From Irineochytrium annulatum (Eukaryota > Chytridiomycota > Chytridiomycetes > Chytridiales > Chytridiaceae), in contig JADGJL010000742.1 in assembly GCA_027600665.1 (NCBI GenBank), forward strand, positions 1 to 14,522: DNA of 14,522 bases, given 5' to 3'. Positions 1-8,700 of the stretch are shown here, piece after piece. Position 1 is the stretch's first letter. Every line of letters begins with the position of its first letter. A program made the translations under genes and the position numbers. The notes below the pieces were generated by a model that worked only from the letters and a program-made list of their open reading frames with translations, searched no databases and was not told where the DNA came from.

Positions 1-571
1 ACGCTGTACTCGGGCGGGTGGGATCACTCGGTGCGGGTTTGGGACGCGGAGGAGAATAGCAACGTGCACACGATGGTAACTACCGTTTCTGCGTCCATTG
101 CCCGGAAGTCTAACCTTCTGCGAACAGAGCTGCGAGAGGGTGGTTCTCGACTTGTCGCATTCGAAGCAGGCGGGGCTGCTGGCGTCGGGCCACTCGGATA
201 ACTTCGTGCGCTTATGGGATCCCCGGGATCAAAGTACGTATTCAAGCACCTATCAATATCCATACACCGCTAAAGTTGACCATCTGCATAAACCAGAGGG
301 TCTCGTCGTGAAGTTGAAGCTTTCCTCACACGCGAACTGGGTGTCCTCCGTCGCCTGGTCGCCCGAGGACCTCTACAAGCTCGCTAGCGGCTCATACGAC
401 GGCACGGTCAAGGTGTGGGACATCCGGGCCACGACGCCGCTGCATTCGCTGAAGAGCGGCGCTGGCGGCGGCGGGGCGCAGGCGAAGAAGGTGTTGGCGG
501 TTGATTGGGTGGAGGGGCAGCTGTTGTCCGGTGGGGAGGATGCGAACGTGCACATACACACGCTGAAGTGA
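1..571 (+). CDS. YTM1: YTM1/WDR12-like WD40 ribosome biogenesis protein (3' part)
   Basis: C-terminal 151 residues of a WD40 propeller protein; the 5' part lies outside the window. Exons read as 1-75, 128-233 and 297-571 (stop TGA). Intron 1 (52 nt) has a CTAAC branch site and a CAG acceptor. Intron 2 (63 nt, GTACGT...CCAG) is a multiple of three and contains no stop, so it is inferred from homology and its splice signals. Three WD blades are visible: GGWDHSVRVWD, then LLASGHSDNFVRLWDPR, then a blade with VSSVAWSPEDLYKLASGSYD and VKVWDIR, closing with LLSGGEDANVHIHTLK. This order and wording match Ytm1/WDR12, which joins Erb1 (Bop1) and Nop7 (Pes1) in the complex needed for 27S pre-rRNA processing and 60S assembly in the nucleolus. 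A Gly-rich insert (AGGGGAQ) in the last blade is local. Another WD40 family is possible but less likely. Confidence 0.85.
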
Positions 572-917
572 TTGAGAGGTTTTTTGGTGATGTTACGGCG
601 GCAGTTCTTTTGGCCCTGACAGGAGTGAGATTTATCCTCCATTAGCAGTATTCGAATACGGTATCAGCAGCTAAACGAAAAGGGAAACTTTTGCTAGAGG
701 GAAATTGACTAGTGTAGCTCTCATGGAGACATGGTCGAGATTCAACTAAGCGCCATCTTTTGTCATACTTATGTCATTGAACAACATTCGTTCAACTAGT
801 CGGGGGATCGTTCGGAACAGCCCGACTTCTAGCCGTATTCCTGCGATGCAGTGTGGTGCTCTCGAAGTCCGTCTGTTTGTACTTCGCGTCAAATTCTCGC
901 CATTTCCGTCGTCCATA
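572..917. other. Intergenic region between YTM1 and MED21
   Basis: About 350 bases holding the presumed 3' UTR of the YTM1-like gene and the promoter/5' leader of MED21. I see no canonical AATAAA signal and no RNA gene. In-frame ATGs at 771 and 846 lie upstream of the chosen MED21 start with no stop between, so a longer N-terminus cannot be excluded. The extra residues show no recognisable domain. Confidence 0.6.
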
Positions 918-1708
918 ATGGTGGCTCCAAACGACTCCGTGCCGACGCCCAACGCCGCCGCGACCACCGCCCGGAATCAGGCTGCTCAAAACTCGACTGC
1001 CGTGCCTCAACCGCAGCCTCCCCCTCTGGGCGATCGACTCACGCAAATCCAAGACTGTTTGGACAAGGTGCGAACTGAACAAAAGCTCGCCGTGATCACA
1101 ACTAACCTTGTACAAGATGACGGAGATCTTTTTCAACTCGGTAGGAGTGCTGCAGCGCGACGCGCCACTGGTGCCGCTGAACGACGGCACGCCCGTTACG
1201 GCCTGGACGGATGAGCAGGTTGCGAAGAACACGGAGGAGACTCAACGTTCGTTTAGTTGTGCCCCTTTTGTCTCTTATATATTGTGGTTGTTTATGCCCT
1301 TATATCTTGTGTCGGCAGGTCTTGCGACGGAGGCTGCGAGGGATGTGGTGCAGACCGCCAAGATTATTGATTTTCTCATTGACAGGCTGCCCGGTGTTAA
1401 GCACACGGAGGAGGAGCAGGTAACAACGTGATTATTTGCCTCTCCGCAAGATCTTATACTTACCGTGAATCTTACCTTTTTTTTTTTTGGAGATGGCGAT
1501 CATAGCCCGGCTCGAGGACGAGAACCGCATCGCCGGCGAGGAGATGGAGGCCACGATTCAGGCGGCAGGTGTAATATCCACGTTGACCGTCATGTTGTTT
1601 TTTAAATTCAACGTTTATTAAATAGAGACTCTTTCGGCCGAGGTAAAGGAGGCCATCCGATTTATCGAGGCGGACCAAATCGAATATTATAGGACCCTCG
1701 ACTATTGA
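918..1708 (+). CDS. MED21: Mediator of RNA polymerase II transcription subunit 21 (MED21/Srb7)
   Basis: Five exons (918-1067, 1117-1246, 1319-1419, 1493-1568, 1626-1708) give exactly 180 codons, a 179-aa protein ending TLDY. Introns are 49, 72, 73 and 57 nt, in phases 0, 1, 0, 1. The first has a CTAAC branch site, and the third has a long T-run before a GAG acceptor. The family signature is clear: DRLTQIQDCLDK, then FFNSVGVLQRDAP, then LATEAARDVVQTAK followed by FLIDRLPG, then a C-terminal coiled-coil helix (IARLEDENRIAGEEMEATIQAA). MED21 pairs with MED7 in the hinge of the Mediator middle module and is essential in yeast; it acts in the nucleus. About 37 Ala/Thr/Gln/Pro-rich residues precede the DRLTQ core, which normally lies at the very N-terminus, so this is a lineage-specific extension. 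Start chosen at ATG 918 (ATAATGG). Confidence 0.9.
1247..1318 (+). other. MED21 intron 2, in-frame and stop-free
   Basis: A 72-nt GT-AG intron (GTTCGT...CGGCAG). It is a multiple of three with no in-frame stop, so retention would keep the reading frame and insert about 24 mostly hydrophobic residues (SYILWLFMPLYLVSAG at its end) into the Mediator subunit. Removal restores the family-typical join TEETQ-R-LATEAARD, so it is called an intron. Confidence 0.75.
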
Positions 1709-2116
1709 AACGATGGGTTGCCCGCCGGTCCGCTGCCGCGAGAGCGACACTTGCCTGCCGGCATTCCATCGCTGCAGACTGGCCGTCCGCTGGATTTACG
1801 CCGTTTCAAATGGAGCGCCATCGACAACGATGCTTCCTCGTTGGGTTTTGTGAAGTGGAGCGGCCTTCTCGAAGCAATAATGACTGCGGGTGTGTTTATC
1901 ATGAAGCTTATGGTTGCTTCCAGTACGCAGCAATGTTATGAAGATGGCGTTGACAATGCGATCTGCCCCGTTGTGCTTCGATATTGATAACATGGCGGCG
2001 ACTTCCGTGTGTTTATTTAGAGATATTAGCAACCTTGATAGATTTGAAATCTTTTCCTTGGAACCGTGTATTCTATTAATGTACGAGTCCTGCATAGTTA
2101 TCTGCTATAAATATAA
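1709..2116. other. Convergent intergenic region (MED21 / PPR gene 3' ends)
   Basis: About 408 bases between two convergent stop codons. It holds the 3' UTRs of both genes and becomes AT-rich toward 2090-2120. Short open frames on both strands lack codon bias or recognisable motifs. No RNA gene or repeat seen. Confidence 0.6.
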
Positions 2117-3859
2117 TTATATACGACCGTCCCCCTCAACGGCTGCTTTCACGCGAAAACCTGGCTCATACCCGTCCTTCAACATCCACTTGTACACCTC
2201 CCTCGCCCCGTGCGGCGCAAACGGCATCATCTTCATGATCAATTGGCTGTAGAGTTTCGCCGAAGGCTTCATCACAGTCCGCATCTCCTCAAGCGCCTTT
2301 ATGACCGTGGCCCACTTATACTTCTTGGCCCAGCCCTTTATCCAGGCCTCCCATAGCATCCGCTTAGCCGGTGATGATGGCCCAAGCAGCCGGGCAGACG
2401 TATCAAAGATATCCCTAGCCTCCTCAAACCGCCCAACCCTCAAGTGCAGGTCAACCAGGCCCGCGATCGACGCCGGCGACGGCACGAGCCCCCTCTCGAC
2501 CATCTGGACTAAGAGCAGGTTGACGAGCTCTATGTCGTTCAGGGCTTGCGCGATCCGAAGCATCCGGTCGTACAGGGGCGCGCTGCGCGGATACAAGGCC
2601 ACGGCGTCCTCGAACACCGCTACGGCCAGCTCTCCGACCCCGCCGTTAGTCACGTCCCGCCGCCGGCGGTCGTCCCGCGCATGGAGCTTCCCGCGCTCCC
2701 GCAATGTCGCCTCCTTAACCTCGCTCCGTCCGAACATCGTCCGCTGGCGAAGCACGTAGAGCAGGTCCTTGTAAGCGTTGTGGGATAGCACGAGCGATCG
2801 TCCGTTTCGCAGCCGACGCTGGAACCCGTACAGCAAGACCGCCGCGTCCATGCAAGCTGAATGCGGCGCCATCGCGTGGAAGCACGCCTCCAGGTCGGGC
2901 CCATTCAGCCGCGGGCCATGCACCCTCACGATCTTGTCGACAAAATACATCACCGGCGCGCCGACGCCTACAACTTCGTCACCGCCACCGTCCATGTCTG
3001 CATATGTCTCCATCTCCGCCCACACATTCAACAACGTCCTCGACAGCAGCCTGCTCCGCACCGCCACGCGCACGCACATCAGCGGCCTCGTCCGCACCCC
3101 ACACCGTCCCCACGCCCTCCCGAACGCCCTCATCCAGTCCTCGCCGGAACCCGTCGCAGCCCCACCGCATCCCTCGGCCCATCCTAAATCCCGCGCGATG
3201 GTCTCGAGCCGATCGAGGCTGTCGGGCGCAGACTCGGACTCGGCCACGAGGTCCATGTACCGAAGGACTAGATCCCGCGGGAGGGCATCTGCGCCGGTGA
3301 TCTCGACGTCGCCAATGACGAGGCGGTACTGGTCCCAGAGCGCGGCCAGACGCTCGGGCGGCGGTGGTGACGCGTGGCCGGTTTGCGACCGCGCATTGTC
3401 GAGGGCAGCGGAGAAACGGCCGATGGCGTCGGCGCGTGAGTTTGGCGGAAGGAAGGACCCTAGCAGCAGATTGAAGCTCGGCATGCCGTCGCCGGCGTGA
3501 TGTGTCCGCGCGGACGGCGCGTTGCCGGCTTCCAACCGCGGGAGGTGGGGCATGGAGGGTCGACGACGGGAGGAGGCGACCACCAGGATCTTCCGGTGGC
3601 CGGCGAGCCTGGTCTCGAGACGGAGGGCGATCTCTAAGGTGTCGCGGATGGGCGAGACCAGCGATCCGGGGGCTCCGGGGGCCGGGTCGTTTCGAGATCG
3701 TTTCTCGGCGGGGCGGCTGCCGGGGTGTTTTCTTGGGCATGATGGCTTCGGCGCGGAGGTTTTTGACGGGAGAATGGAGTTGGCGAGACCGCGGATCCAT
3801 TGAGCAGGGAAAGACGTGCATGCTGATGTTGGAGGTCGCCGCTGAGAAGCAGCGAACAT
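2117..3859 (-). CDS. Pentatricopeptide-repeat-like protein, probably mitochondrial
   Basis: Single-exon gene of 580 aa, stop TAA at 2119-2117. The frame stays open nine codons upstream to a GTG, but the first ATG (3859) gives the sensible start. The N-terminus (MFAASQRRPPTS..., then Arg/Lys/Ser/Pro-rich to about residue 65, with almost no acidic residues) resembles a mitochondrial targeting peptide. The middle is Ala/Arg-rich and helical. Roughly residues 425-570 show helix-pair repeats with PPR-like wording: LYDRMLRIAQALNDIELVNL followed by VQMVERGLVPSP, then LVDLHLRVGRFEEARDIF, then KALEEMRTVMKPSAKLYSQL, then REVYKWMLKDGYEP. PPR proteins bind organellar RNA and act in its processing, stability or translation; the exact target cannot be told. 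It converges on MED21 and lies on the same strand as the two genes to its right. A more distant alpha-solenoid (TPR-like) family is the main alternative. Confidence 0.7.
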   Translation of the reverse strand: MFAASQRRPPTSACTSFPAQWIRGLANSILPSKTSAPKPSCPRKHPGSRPAEKRSRNDPAPGAPGSLVSPIRDTLEIALRLETRLAGHRKILVVASSRRRPSMPHLPRLEAGNAPSARTHHAGDGMPSFNLLLGSFLPPNSRADAIGRFSAALDNARSQTGHASPPPPERLAALWDQYRLVIGDVEITGADALPRDLVLRYMDLVAESESAPDSLDRLETIARDLGWAEGCGGAATGSGEDWMRAFGRAWGRCGVRTRPLMCVRVAVRSRLLSRTLLNVWAEMETYADMDGGGDEVVGVGAPVMYFVDKIVRVHGPRLNGPDLEACFHAMAPHSACMDAAVLLYGFQRRLRNGRSLVLSHNAYKDLLYVLRQRTMFGRSEVKEATLRERGKLHARDDRRRRDVTNGGVGELAVAVFEDAVALYPRSAPLYDRMLRIAQALNDIELVNLLLVQMVERGLVPSPASIAGLVDLHLRVGRFEEARDIFDTSARLLGPSSPAKRMLWEAWIKGWAKKYKWATVIKALEEMRTVMKPSAKLYSQLIMKMMPFAPHGAREVYKWMLKDGYEPGFRVKAAVEGDGRI

Positions 3860-4257
3860 GAAGAAATTCCTAACAGCCCAAGCCACCCGATGGCGGCTTG
3901 TGGATTATGTGTTTATCTCTACAACAAACAAACAGGCACGCTTGTTGGGTTCGAAGCCGTACGAGAATATGTCATTTATGATAATGCAACGATTCAAACT
4001 ACTGGCTGCATCACCTTCGAGGAGGAAGATGGAAGGCCAAAGGTGAAAATTTTGGTCCTGTAGAAATACAAGCTGCAAAAGAGATACGGGCAGGGGAAAA
4101 TGACTCCCGGCCAAGAGAGCTGGCGCCTTACTTCTGATCCCTTCGCTCAAGTCCACTTTACTCAATCGTGGTGCACCCTCATCTTCCTGTACCTCCTCGT
4201 GTAGTGGGCCATCTTATCACTCCTCGTCCTCGTGATCCTGCCCTTAACCCCACCGTA
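3860..4257. other. Intergenic region upstream of the PPR gene
   Basis: About 400 bases containing the presumed promoter of the minus-strand PPR gene and the 3' flank of the frame-shifted secreted-protein locus. Short open frames on both strands have no recognisable motif and neutral codon use. No RNA gene or repeat was recognised. Confidence 0.55.
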
Positions 4258-5320
4258 CTAGCACTTCTTGTACGTGACATCCCCAGAACACCGTTCGCGC
4301 CGATCCCCTCACCGCCATTCTTGTGGTAGAATGTGGACCCGTAACGCACCTTCTTGCCGGATAGGTTGAAGCGGGTGAGGCGGTGGCGGAGGAGCCAGCG
4401 GCGGCGTAGTGGAGGTTGCGGTTGTAGCGGAATCGGCCGTCATGATGGTGGTGCTCGTGGTGGTGGTTTTCGTGGTTGCTATTGTTGTTAAAGTAGAGGG
4501 CGTGGCCGTGGTTGCCGTGGGCGACGGCGCAACGTGGTCTTGGCCGTAGCCGTAGCCGCCGTGTCCGACGATAGGCACGCTGCGGCGATATCGATGTCCG
4601 AGGCCGCCGTGACCTACAAAGCCACGGGCTCCAGGACCGGCCGCCTTGATCTGCATAAGACTAGTGGCGGCCTCGCCGTTATCGTCATCAAGGACAGCGG
4701 CCGCGGACACGTCGGCCGGCGACGCGTGCTCCTCCTCGCTCGCGGGGAACGTATTTTCCTGAGCCGCGTACGAAGACTGCTCCGCATTGCATTGGACGGC
4801 TCGTCCTCACCGGTCTCCGAACCCGGCATAGCGCCGATGGCCTGGTCGTACGCCAGCACCGTGGCTGCTCCATCGCCCTCGCCGCGGTCACGCTCACGCG
4901 CCTACCGTCGCTCTCTCTGTCATCTTCTGGAGACTGCGCGGCTTCAGGGCCAGACTGCCGCGGGGCTGAGCCTCGTCGTCGCCGACGGGACCAGACACCA
5001 AGTCGAGCGCGTCGGGGCCAGGCCCTGGTGCAGGCGCGTCCGCGGGTCCCTCGACGCCGCCCTGAGGGGAGGGCGAAGCAGGGGATCCGCCAACGGCGTC
5101 CGAAAGGAACAGCTCGAGAGGGTCCACGGCTGCGGCCGCGGTGGCGTTCGGGGCCTCCGGCGAAGTTGGGTGGGTGGACGCGTCGGGCGTTTATCGGGCG
5201 CCGGCGTGGCGAGGGCAGAGGTGGGAGTTGTGGCCATGGCGCCAGGAGACTCGGTTTGAAGTAGGGGATGGCGTAAGCCGTGATGAGGAACGAAAATGCG
5301 ACGAGGAGGATGAGGCGCAT
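4258..5320 (-). pseudogene. Signal-peptide-bearing secreted protein gene broken by several frameshifts (unrecognised family)
   Basis: Reads from ATG 5320 with an obvious signal peptide (MRLILLVAFSFLITAYA, then IPYFKPS). The coding-like signal then drifts between frames. A Thr/Pro/Ala stretch lies in a second frame (about 5240-5190). A third frame is acidic and Pro-rich, with DPLELFLSDAVGG (5190-4894). The second frame returns with VLAYDQAIGAMPGSE (about 4899-4793). The third frame resumes with an acidic linker and a Gly/His/Tyr tract, GHGGYGYGQDH (4788 on). Then comes a His/Asn-rich tract in the first frame (4519-4406), SGKKVRYGSTFYHKNG in the second frame, and DVTYKKC with TAG at 4260-4258. 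Each piece has the GC-rich, C/G-ending codons of real exons, and no GT-AG introns reconcile them. Neighbouring genes show no such shifts. Either a decayed gene or a locally poor assembly; the third frame also reads unbroken from 4788 to 4309 as a Thr/Pro-rich tail. Family not recognised. Confidence 0.5.
4784..4793 (-). repeat. 5-bp tandem duplication (AATGC x2) at a frame break
   Basis: On the minus strand AATGC occurs twice in a row, exactly where the coding signal of the secreted-protein locus jumps frame. Upstream the frame reads ...GEDEPSNA; downstream the other frame resumes at the second copy as NAEQSSYAAQ. A 5-base gain shifts the frame and is the classic footprint of replication slippage. 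Confidence 0.6.
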
Positions 5321-5799
5321 TGATGGAAGTAGGAATGCAAGTTGAATGTGGGTTGTATGAATCTAAAAAGGAGGTAGGCAAGCTTCAGCGGGCATCAATG
5401 CATGAGGGCGGAAATTGGAGGAGGTGAGCGTATTGGTGATAACTTGAAAGGAGGTTAGAAGAGAACATAATCGGTATGCTGCCCATTAAGGACAAGTCTT
5501 CAATCAATGGGAGGCCAAAAGACCGCCAACTCCGTCCAAGTCTGAATGCCCTTCCTGCCCTGCCCTGTAACATCAAATTGATCTTATCAAGTAAACGAAA
5601 AAAAAAGGGGGAGGGGGCCCAAAAAAAAAAATTAAAATAAAATAAAAAATAAGAAACAAAATAGAAATAGAAAATTAAACCAACATTGAGATAGTTCCCT
5701 GATACCATGACTATCAATTTAACCAAGCCCATATTTAGTCGCTTGAATGAGACGAATTATACAAATTCAAGACGTGCTCACAATAAGACAAGTAATGTA
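5321..5799. other. Intergenic region between the secreted-protein locus and the kinase-SEL1 gene
   Basis: About 480 bases: presumed promoter of the minus-strand secreted-protein locus plus the 3' UTR of the kinase-SEL1 gene. The only visible structure is an A-rich low-complexity block with a G-run. A Phe/Tyr-rich minus-strand open frame here is an artefact of that block. Confidence 0.6.
5598..5680. repeat. A-rich low-complexity tract with embedded G-run
   Basis: A9, then G5-A-G5, then C3, A11, followed by an A-dominated stretch with repeated AAAAT/AAATAG-like units. It contrasts sharply with the GC-rich surroundings. It could be a simple-repeat expansion or the remains of a polyadenylated retro-insertion; no flanking target duplication was recognised. 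Confidence 0.7.
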
Positions 5800-8700
5800 T
5801 TAAGATTTAGGTAAAAATCTCCCGAGGTACGTTTGGATGAGCGCCAGGCTCTTAGGAAACAGTTCCGCGGCAACCACCTTCATTACGTTGGCAGCGTTGG
5901 CATACTTCGCGGCATATTTAGTTTTGGGAAAAAGGTTCCGCAGACACACAGGTGATTTGAAAAGTTCACGATGTTTTATGAACTTTTGGTCGCTAAGCTT
6001 GCTCTCCGCCCCACCGTGTCCGGCCGCGGCGGCCTTGGCGAATTCTTCTGCGGCCTTCTCAAGGTCCAGCGTCACGCCTGTCCCATCTTCATAGCAGCGG
6101 CCCAGCGCATACATAGCCTTCGCGTACCCCATCGCCGCAGCCTCCTTGTAATATAGTACGGCCTTGTAAAAGTTCTCGGGAAGGCCTTCGCCGAACTGGT
6201 AGGAAAATCCGAGTTCGTACTTCGCCACCACATCTCCGCCTTCCGCCGCCTCAGCATACAGCTGTGCAACACGCTCGAGATCAGGGGCGTATTCCTCGTC
6301 GTCGTCGTCTTTGTAGCAACGAGCCAATCGACGCTTCGCCTCAGAGTTTCCCAGTTCTGCTGCTTGTTCGAAAAATCTCATAGCGCTCTTTCTATCCGCA
6401 GGAACACCACGTCCCATCTCGTAGCAGACCCCAATGCGTAATGCCCCCGTCGCATCCCCGGCGTCGGCGGCTTTCTTGTAGTAAGTTGCTGCAACGACGT
6501 AATCTTGCGGGACGCCGGTCCCTTGATCGTACAGCTTGGCAAGAAACACCGTTGCCTCGATAATCCCTGCGTTGGATGCTTCTCGAGCTAGCGCCGCCGC
6601 TTTGCCGTAATCTTTGCACTGCTCAAATTTGAAATCTAAATCGTCGTTCTCCTTCGCCCATCGCACCCTCTCCTCCTCTGACATCAGTCTCAGCATCTCG
6701 ACCGCATCTATGCTGCCGAGATCTTTCGCCCGTTCCAGCCATTTCCGGGCAGTGACCGCATCGTCACGCTCGCCAAGCCAGTACGCTGCAAGCGCTATCA
6801 TCGCGTCAATGGTTCCCCTCTCAGCGGCCAGCATTAGGTCTTCGAGGGCGTTGGGGTCGTCCAGTTTGATAAGCGTCAGCATGGCGTCCGTACTCCCGTT
6901 CTTTGCTGCAAGCATCAGGAGTTCAAGAACCGTAGGGATGTCCTTTTCGTCGATTTGGCCGAGAGAGAATAAGCGTGCCAGCTCCGCAATCGCGAGCTTG
7001 TGACCGAGTCTTGCAGCTGAGCGAAGGTACCCGATTGCTTCGTCGGCGGTAAAGAAAGGAAGCACCTTTTTCGTGTAAAGATCGTACAGCCGGTACTGCG
7101 CCTCGATATGCCCGTCGGCGGCAGCCGTCCATTCTTTCCTCGCGCTCGCGTAGTTTCCGAGCTCTAGATGCTGCAAGCCAGACTCGAAATGTTGCTCAAA
7201 CAAATCCTCGGCAGCCTTCAGGTTGCTCAATCGGTCTTCCGCCCCAGAGTGCCCCACAGCCGCGGCCGCGGTGTAGTAATTTACTGCCATTTTGTTGTCC
7301 GGAACAACGCCTATTCCCGCTTCGTAACAGCGCCCCAACGCATACATGGCATTATTGACATCCATTAATGCGGCTTCTCTATATAATTCCACGGCCCTGC
7401 GGGGATCCTGGGAAACGCCCTTCCCACGTTCGTAGCAGGATGCGAGCCGGTACTTTGCGACGCCCTCTCCGCCCGCGGCGGCCTCAGCGAACAGCAGTGC
7501 AGCGCGCTTGAAGTCTTCGATCTCGTAACAACAGCATCCAAGACGATAATTTGCTTCGGAACTCCCCGCGTCTGCAGCTTGTTGATAGTACTTCATGGCG
7601 GCCGCAAGATTAGACGGGACGCCACGTCCCTCGTCATAGAATCTCCCAATGCTGAGTGCCGCGGTGACGTTTCCGGCGTCGGCTGCTTCTTTGTACAGAC
7701 CCGCTGCAATAGCGTAGTCCTGCGGTACGCCGGTGCCTTTTTCGTAGAGTATTGCCAGGGATACCTTAGCGTCGATATTTCCATCGGTTGAAGGTGTTCG
7801 TAACAACTCTTTCGCGTTGCAGTGACTTCCGTCCTCTAAGGCGCCGTGCGTTTCCAAAATCGCTCCATCATCCGCGCTCCCCGTCTCCCGTGCCTCGCCG
7901 TTGTCCTTGCCAACGAGTTTGCCGTCTCGAAGCAACCGTCCCAGCTCAAGCATTGCTGGTGCGTGTTCGAAGTCCGCTGCCTTGCGAAGATAGCCGATCG
8001 CGATTGCCTCATCGGCAGAGAACTGCGGCTTCTTCATCTTATGCAGGACGTAGAGACGGTAGCAGGCTTCTGGATGCCCGTCATCCGCGGCCTTCTTCCA
8101 TGCCCTCCTCGCGTTCGCATACTTTTCTTCCGACAAAAATTGGACGCCGCGCTCGAAGTGTTGCTCGGACGTGAAGCCTGCTAATTAAAATGAGCATACA
8201 CGATGACGCCTAAGTGGATGTACCTTCTCGCCTAGAGCTATAAGCGGTTTTTGAACGCTCGACCGCGGTAGATCGGCTACTGAAACTACCAGAAGTCACA
8301 GAAGACTGATATTGTGAAGGTGTGGACTGTCGCAAACTTGATCCGCCCGAAAATAAGCTAGCACCCCGATAATCCATCGCCATAGAATCTACAATGCCGA
8401 AGGATGGCATGGCGCTGTCGGAAGTTTGGCTCCGAGGACCCTACGAAAATGTTAGCTTTATTCTAGCTTCAGCACCTTACCATCCCGGCAGTTCCAATAA
8501 ACGCCTCCGCCTTGCGCTCCGATATATCGAGTGCCAGGAAAGCGTTCTCAACGCTGCTCGGAGTACTTGCCTCGGTGTGGATCGACATGCCCTCGAGTAT
8601 CTTTTTAAGGACAACCCGAATGGCGCCGATGGCGAAGAGTGGTCTTCTATCGCGATCGGGATCCCAACACGCTGTAATAAGCTCGAGAAATGCCGAAGGC

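Noticed and set aside
1796..2095. 99-aa minus-strand open frame between MED21 and the PPR gene
   Set aside because: No motif, no codon bias, and it lies in what should be two 3' UTRs.
2778..3500. 240-aa plus-strand open frame opposite the PPR gene
   Set aside because: Ser/Arg-rich antisense shadow of a GC-rich gene; no motif and no splice context. The minus-strand frame has the coding character.
2979..3821. 280-aa minus-strand open frame in another frame of the PPR gene
   Set aside because: Extremely Arg/Pro-rich out-of-frame translation; the overlapping 580-aa frame carries the PPR-like motifs.
4462..4516. A GT-AG intron inside the secreted-protein locus that might explain a frame change
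   Set aside because: Removing it joins to a frame that meets a stop within 13 codons, so it does not repair the reading.
4534..5259. 241-aa plus-strand open frame across the secreted-protein locus
   Set aside because: Arg/Gly/Ser-rich antisense reading without recognisable motifs; the minus strand carries the signal peptide and codon bias.
4688..5320. Uninterrupted 210-aa reading from the signal-peptide ATG
   Set aside because: Beyond about residue 24 it becomes almost pure Arg/Pro/Gly with atypical codons, as expected from an out-of-frame GC-rich sequence. It remains formally possible if no frameshift exists.
5385..5732. 115-aa minus-strand hydrophobic open frame
   Set aside because: Its Phe/Tyr-rich membrane-like part is only the translation of the A-rich low-complexity tract.
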